From G963701675 sp963701675 (GTDB lineage: Bacteria; Planctomycetota; Planctomycetia; Gemmatales; Gemmataceae), in the NCBI GenBank assembly GCA_963701675.1, contig OY969623.1, positions 6,572,001 through 6,636,000 on the forward strand: a stretch of DNA of 64,000 nt, written 5' to 3'. The notes beneath the pieces were generated by a model. The model was given only the letters and a program-made list of their open reading frames with translations, searched no databases and had not been told where the DNA came from. Position numbers and translations under genes: made by a program. Shown here one piece after another: positions 59,678 through 64,000 of the stretch; positions within the stretch are counted from its first letter, which is position 1; each line of letters begins with the position of its first letter.

Positions 59678-62600
59678 CTATGAGAGACCATCTTCGATGC
59701 CGGGGTTCCAGGTCAGGCGTGTGGCGTGGGCACTTGCTAAACGTGCAATGTAGCGGGGCGCGTGCTTGGGGTTCGGGGATGTCGCGGTGGCGGTCGGATC
59801 GACGGCAGCCGTTTCCAAGCTATCCGCGGCCCGCACTTCCGTTTGGTTCGAGCGAGTAACCTTGTTCGATCCGCCGAGTGGCGCAAATCCGCCTCCGGCG
59901 GACGGCGGATTCCCGATGGGCGCCGGCCAATCGGCCTCGTTGAGGAGCACCGCCACGCCGTTGGCTTGCGCGATGAGGAGGTCCTGCCAGGCGTCGCCAT
60001 CGACATCGGTTAGCACCAGTCCAATGGGACCGGTCATGCCGGCGTAGTGCAATGCGGTCTGGAAGGTCGCCATCACCGTTGCCGATCAACAGGCTGATCG
60101 TGCCGCCGCTGGAATTGGCGACGACCAGGTCAAGCGTGCCGTCGCCGTTGATGTCCGCGGTCTGAATGTCCTTCGGTGTCGAACCGACATCGTAGCTCAC
60201 GGCCGGAAGGAAAGTGCCGTCGCCGCGGCCTTTCAAGACATTGACCGTCCCAATGAACAGGTTGTTGGCCACCGCGACGTCGATCTTGCCGTCGCCATCG
60301 AAATCGGCCGCGACAATGCCGAACGGCGACGTGCCGCTCGCGTAATCGGTCGCCGGCAGGAACGTGCCATCGCCGACGCCGATGAGGACGCTGATTGTCG
60401 TGCCGAAGGAATTGGCGGTGGCGAGATCGGGAATCGTGTCGCCGTTGAAATCGGCGGCCGCTAAGTCGGTGGGATTCTCGCCAACCGTGAAGTCGAGCGA
60501 CTGGCTTTCGAAGGCCCCGCTGCCACGGCCGAGCCAGACACTAACAAAGCCGGGATTCTGCGACATCGTTTCCGCGATGTCGAGGATGCCGTCGCCGTTG
60601 AAATCGGCCGAGGCTAGAGCGGTCGCCGGCGATGTGAATGTGCCGTAGTTGCTTATGGCGACGAAGGTCTCCCCCGAGTTCATTAACACACTTAACGAGC
60701 CGCCCAAATTAACGATCGCCAAATCCAGGTTTCCATCGTTGTTGAAGTCCCCGACGCTGAAGTTGTACGGTCCTGAACCGGCCAGGTAATACACCGAGTT
60801 CTGGAAGGTACCGTCGCCGTTGCCGCGGAGTATACTCAGGCTCGGATTGTCGAGAGCGTTCAGATCGGAGTTTGACACGGCGATGTCCAGTCGCCCGTCA
60901 CCATCAAAGTCTGCAATTTCGGCAAACATACCAGAATCTCCTGTGGCATAACTTTCCGGTGACTGAAAGGTCCCGTCGCCGTTGCCACGCAGTACGCTGG
61001 TCAAGGCCTGTACACTGTCGTAATGGGCTACGACGAGATCCAGGTCGCCGTCGGCGTCTAAATCCGCTAAGTCCACATCCCTCGCATCGTCGAAAAGTGG
61101 CGTCACAAGCGGAGGCTGGAACGAACCGTCGCCGTTGCCGAGCAGGACTTCATATTGCTCTTCGCCCTGTCCGGCCCCTGTGACCACATCCAGCGCACCG
61201 TCACTGTTCACGTCACCGACGGTGAGCGCACTAGGGTGGTCGTCAGTAGCGTATGGTGTCGATGGTTGAAACGAGCCGTCGCCGTTGCCGAGCAAGACGC
61301 TGATGAATGAGCTATAGGTGTGCCCGTTGACAAGGTCGAGGTCGCCGTCGCCATCGAAATCGCCAGCGGTAATTCGGTTCGGCCTCGATCCGACGGGATA
61401 GCTAACGGGAGCTCCCAAAACTCCGCCGCCCTGATTCAGAAGAACGGTTACCGTATTCCCGCCGCTCGTGTCGTTGGTGACTGCGACGTCGGGGAGTGCG
61501 TCGCCGTTGAAATCCCCAGCGGTTAGTGTTCGCGTGGCGCCGCCGGCGAGATACGTTACGCCCGGTAGAAACGTTCCATCGCCGTTACCGAAATGGATAC
61601 TCACGCAACATCCGCCGGTGGCGCCGGCGAGGTCGTCGAAGCCGTCGTTGTTGAAATCGGCCACGACGACGTAACCGACGTTGATGGCCCGTTCGGGCGC
61701 AGTTTGGAAGCCTCCGGCGCCCGTGCCAAGCGCGACACTCATGGCGCCGGGCGCCGACGTGGCAATGGCCACGTCACTCAGCCCGTCGCCGTCGGCGTCC
61801 AGGGCCGTTATCCCGGTCGGGTTAAGTCCGGCTTGGAAAGACTTCTTGTTGGAAAAGCTCCCGCCTCCCGCCCCGAGAAGTGTAGTTAGGGTAGGTTTGT
61901 AACCATCGCCGAAGTTGTTGGTGACCGCGATGTCAGGATCGCCGTCCGAGTTGAAGTCCGTGGTGGTGATGGCGCTGAGGTTGGCGCCGGCGTCAAATAC
62001 GTTCACGGCGCCGTGAAACACGCCGCCGCCGACTCCCTTGACGAGTGTCACTGTCCCGGTCCCCGGCGCGGCATTGGCGACCGCAATATCTGCAATGCCA
62101 TCGCCGGTGAAGTCGCGAATGACCGCCTCCGATGGGTTGACTGCGGACGGATAACGATCGCCGGCCTCGAACGTGGCATTGCCATTCCCCAGGTACACAT
62201 CAATTGAACCGTGATCCATATTGGAAACGATCACGTCGAGGGCGCCATCGGCATCCACATCGCTTGTTTCGACGGCTTTCTTTCCTGCGGCCCCGGCATA
62301 GTGAATGGGAGATTGAAAAGTGCCGTTACCGTTTCCCTCCCAGATACTCAGCCCGGCGAACGTCGCGCCTACCACTGCGAGGTCCAGATCACCGTCTGAG
62401 TCGAAGTCGCCTGATGTCACGCCACCGGGCGCGCTCGCATTGTATGTGGCGCCGGCGTGGAAGAAGCCATCGCCGTTGCCCATTAGCACCACAACGTGGT
62501 GCGCATTCGTGGCGGTGCCCACGACAACAATGTCGCCGTCACCGTCCGCGTTGAAATCGCCGATGGTCAAGTCCAAGGGCTTCGTTCCGATTTGATAATT

Positions 62601-63137
62601 GGCAACTAAAGCAAACGCGCCACCTCCTTGGTTAAGGAGTATTCCAGCAGCACCGGTCAAATCATTGGCCACCGCCAAGTCCACAAGACCGTCACTATTG
62701 AAATCCACCGTAGCGATGGCCCGCGGATTCGTGCCGGCCGCGTAGGTGATGGGACGACGAAAAGCGCCGGTGCCGGAGCCGCGCAACACCGCCACGGTAC
62801 CGCTATTCTGGTTCGTCACGAGCAGGTCCAGCTTGCCGTCGCCGTTAGCGTCTGCGACGGCGAGGGAATTGGCGACGGAGCCGCCGGTGGGAAAGCTCTT
62901 TGCTGCCGAAAACCCGCCAATGCCGTTGTTGAGCAGCACGTTGACAAAGCCCGGCGTGGTGTTGTTGGCGACGGCCACGTCATGAAGACCGTCGTTGTTG
63001 AAGTCGGCGCTGACTATGTCGGTTGGCGCCGTCCCTGCCAAGAATGCCTGCGGCACGCCGAAGCTCGGCACATCGCGCCGCTCCAGGGTTTCCAAGAACA
63101 ATTGTCGCTTCCGAATCTTGTTTGCGAGTCGCGTCAT
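59678..63137 (-). CDS. Gene S: FG-GAP repeat protein, 21 repeats, one frameshift near the end
   Basis: Start is ATG complementary to 63135-63137, with AAGGAG nine bases upstream. L-F-L-E-T-L-E-R-R-D-V-P-S-F is the signature. One extra base at 60066-60070 breaks the frame between repeats 20 and 21: G-N-G-D-G should continue T-F-Q-T-A-L-H-Y. The joined frame has about 1,152 residues and 21 loops; without it the last blade and tail are lost. The variant blade V-L-R-G-S-G-T-G-A-F-R-R-P is repeat 2 and R-D-F-T-G-D-G is repeat 7. A cysteine pair (T-G-G-C-C-V-S, near 61605-61610) is in repeat 10, matching D. The closing motif is shortened to A-D-W-P-A-P-I-G-N-P-P. The tail has P-R-Y-I-A-R-L but an unusual end, W-N-P-G-I-E-D-G-L-S. 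Seventy-eight bp separate it from T. Confidence 0.86.
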
Positions 63138-63215
63138 GAGAACAAACTCCTTCGTAATGGTTCGAGATTCACGTCTGTTGCAGCGGAGCAGACCATAGGG
63201 AGTCCGCTGTTTGAG

Positions 63216-64000
63216 CTACATCCAAAACAATTCCATCTCGACGTCCGTTGCTTCCCTCAGGGCGACGCGGGCGATATGGCGCGAGGCATACTTTGGTTGC
63301 TGCGCTAGGACGGTTGACGTTTCATCCATCGGGCGAGCTTCAGTTCGGCGTGTCGTCGATTGGTCCTGTGCGGATGGTCGCAATACCTGAATTGGTTGGC
63401 TGTCATCAAGCGGGCCGATTTGACGCGGTCCATTTCCGATGGGCAGCGGCGGCCAATCGCCCGCATTCAAGGCGACCGAAACGCCGTACGTTTCCGTCGT
63501 CACCACGTCCGGATGGCCGTCGTAGTTGAAATCCCCGACTGCGATATCACTCATATCAGCACCGATGTCGTATTGCACCTGCGGCTGGAAGGTACCGTCG
63601 CCGTTATTGATGAAGTAACTGAAATCATCGTCTATCACCGCGAGGTCAAGGTCCTGGTCGCCATCCACATCCAGGGCCACGAGCACATCCGGGCTTCCCG
63701 CGGCGACATACGTAACAGGCGCGGCGAAAGCGCCGCCACCTGTGCCGAGCAGGATGTTCAGTGTACCTGCCGACACGACGGCCAGATCGACTACACCGTC
63801 GCCACTGAAATCGTGCGCTGCAAGATCATAAGGCTCGTTGTTCGCCGCGTAGCTGCCCGCGATTGTAAACGACCCATTGCCGATGCCCCGCAAGATCGTG
63901 ACGGTGTCGCCGTTCGTATTTGCTGTGGCGATGTCGAGCTTGCCGTCCGCATTGAGATCGGCAACGAAAACTTCCGACGGTGAACCACTGACTGCATAGG
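63216..64000 (-). CDS. Gene T: FG-GAP repeat protein, C-terminal part only
   Basis: The window edge cuts this gene; about 260 C-terminal codons are visible and the start lies beyond 64000. Four loops remain (D-L-N-A-D-G-K-L-D, D-F-S-G-D-G-V-V-D, D-V-D-G-D-Q-D-L-D and D-F-N-Y-D-G-H-P-D), which would be repeats 18-21 of a three-propeller protein. The last two repeats, with S-Y-F and F-N-Y-D-G-H-P, match gene K, so it probably belongs to the K/E/F class. It closes with A-G-D-W-P-P-L-P-I-G-N-G-P. The tail has S-R-H-I-A-R-V and ends E-L-F-W-M. No break is seen. Confidence 0.88.
   Translation of the reverse strand, partial: YAVSGSPSEVFVADLNADGKLDIATANTNGDTVTILRGIGNGSFTIAGSYAANNEPYDLAAHDFSGDGVVDLAVVSAGTLNILLGTGGGAFAAPVTYVAAGSPDVLVALDVDGDQDLDLAVIDDDFSYFINNGDGTFQPQVQYDIGADMSDIAVGDFNYDGHPDVVTTETYGVSVALNAGDWPPLPIGNGPRQIGPLDDSQPIQVLRPSAQDQSTTRRTEARPMDETSTVLAQQPKYASRHIARVALREATDVEMELFWM

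Noticed and set aside
961..60070. Programmed ribosomal frameshifting as the explanation for the broken genes
   Set aside because: The nine sites share no slippery heptamer or downstream structure, need shifts in both directions, and occur at different repeats.
1..64000. CRISPR or satellite array suggested by the regular recurrence of similar 20-40-base blocks
   Set aside because: The recurrence, about every 150 bases, comes from codons for the V-x-V-L-L-G-N-G-D-G-T-F strand and the D-F-N-x-D-G loop. Spacing and sequence vary and the blocks are coding.

Overview
The window is almost entirely one tandem array of giant secreted-type repeat proteins from a planctomycete. The lineage call rests on the N-terminal signature L-x-L-E-x-L-E-R-R-D-V-P-S-F (or L-E-D-R-x-x-P-A/S), which matches what I recall of the planctomycete extracellular N-terminal motif. 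The R-R-D-V-P-S-F form suggests Gemmataceae or relatives. That is an inference; no rRNA or housekeeping gene is present to confirm it. There are no tRNAs, rRNAs, CRISPR arrays or transposases.

Layout: 19 FG-GAP/VCBS-repeat genes lie on the minus strand, 17 of them whole within the window and one cut at each edge. I call them A to O and Q to T by increasing coordinate, so transcription runs T to A. A single plus-strand gene, P (48975-53585), interrupts the row. P has the same kind of N-terminal signature but a beta-helix/autotransporter-like repeat body. Each FG-GAP protein has the same plan. A short basic N-terminus carries the signature. A body of about 45-55-residue repeats follows, each with the loop D-x-[ND]-x-D-G-x-x-D and the strand V-x-V-L-L-G-N-G-D-G-T-F. 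A closing half-repeat reads W-P-P-L-P-I-G-D-G-P. A 30-80-residue linker then leads to a tail with R-H-I-A-R-V about 20 residues from the end.

By hand count, 14 of the 17 whole genes have 21 calcium-type loops, two (H and R) have 14, and B has 20 plus one half-repeat. This fits two or three seven-bladed beta-propellers in a row. Gene H looks like its neighbours minus exactly seven blades. Every protein has one variant blade, L-R-x-x-x-x-G-x-F-R-[RA]-[PR], whose position defines classes: blade 2 (C, D, H, S), blade 5 (G, J, L, M, N, O), blade 6 (A, E, F, K), blade 18 (I, Q), blade 1 (R), and the half-blade of the chimera B.

Regulation and context: gene gaps are mostly 16-140 bp and nearly every gene has a strong GGAGG/AGGAG site. 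The three gaps beyond 200 bp upstream of minus-strand genes (before E, O and R) each hold one copy of a conserved element of about 66 bp, 137-224 bp upstream of the start codon. This suggests units O-to-F, E-to-A and R-Q, with T-S entering from outside. Several other gaps hold long perfect or near-perfect hairpins.

Eight of the 17 whole FG-GAP genes (B, E, F, J, M, N, O, S) carry single-base frameshifts, nine in all. I saw no in-frame stop codons elsewhere in them, and restoring the frame restores the 21-blade count. They are either very recent lesions or sequence errors. The likely role is a surface or extracellular matrix/adhesin repertoire evolving by tandem duplication, blade-block deletion and recombination; that role is inference.
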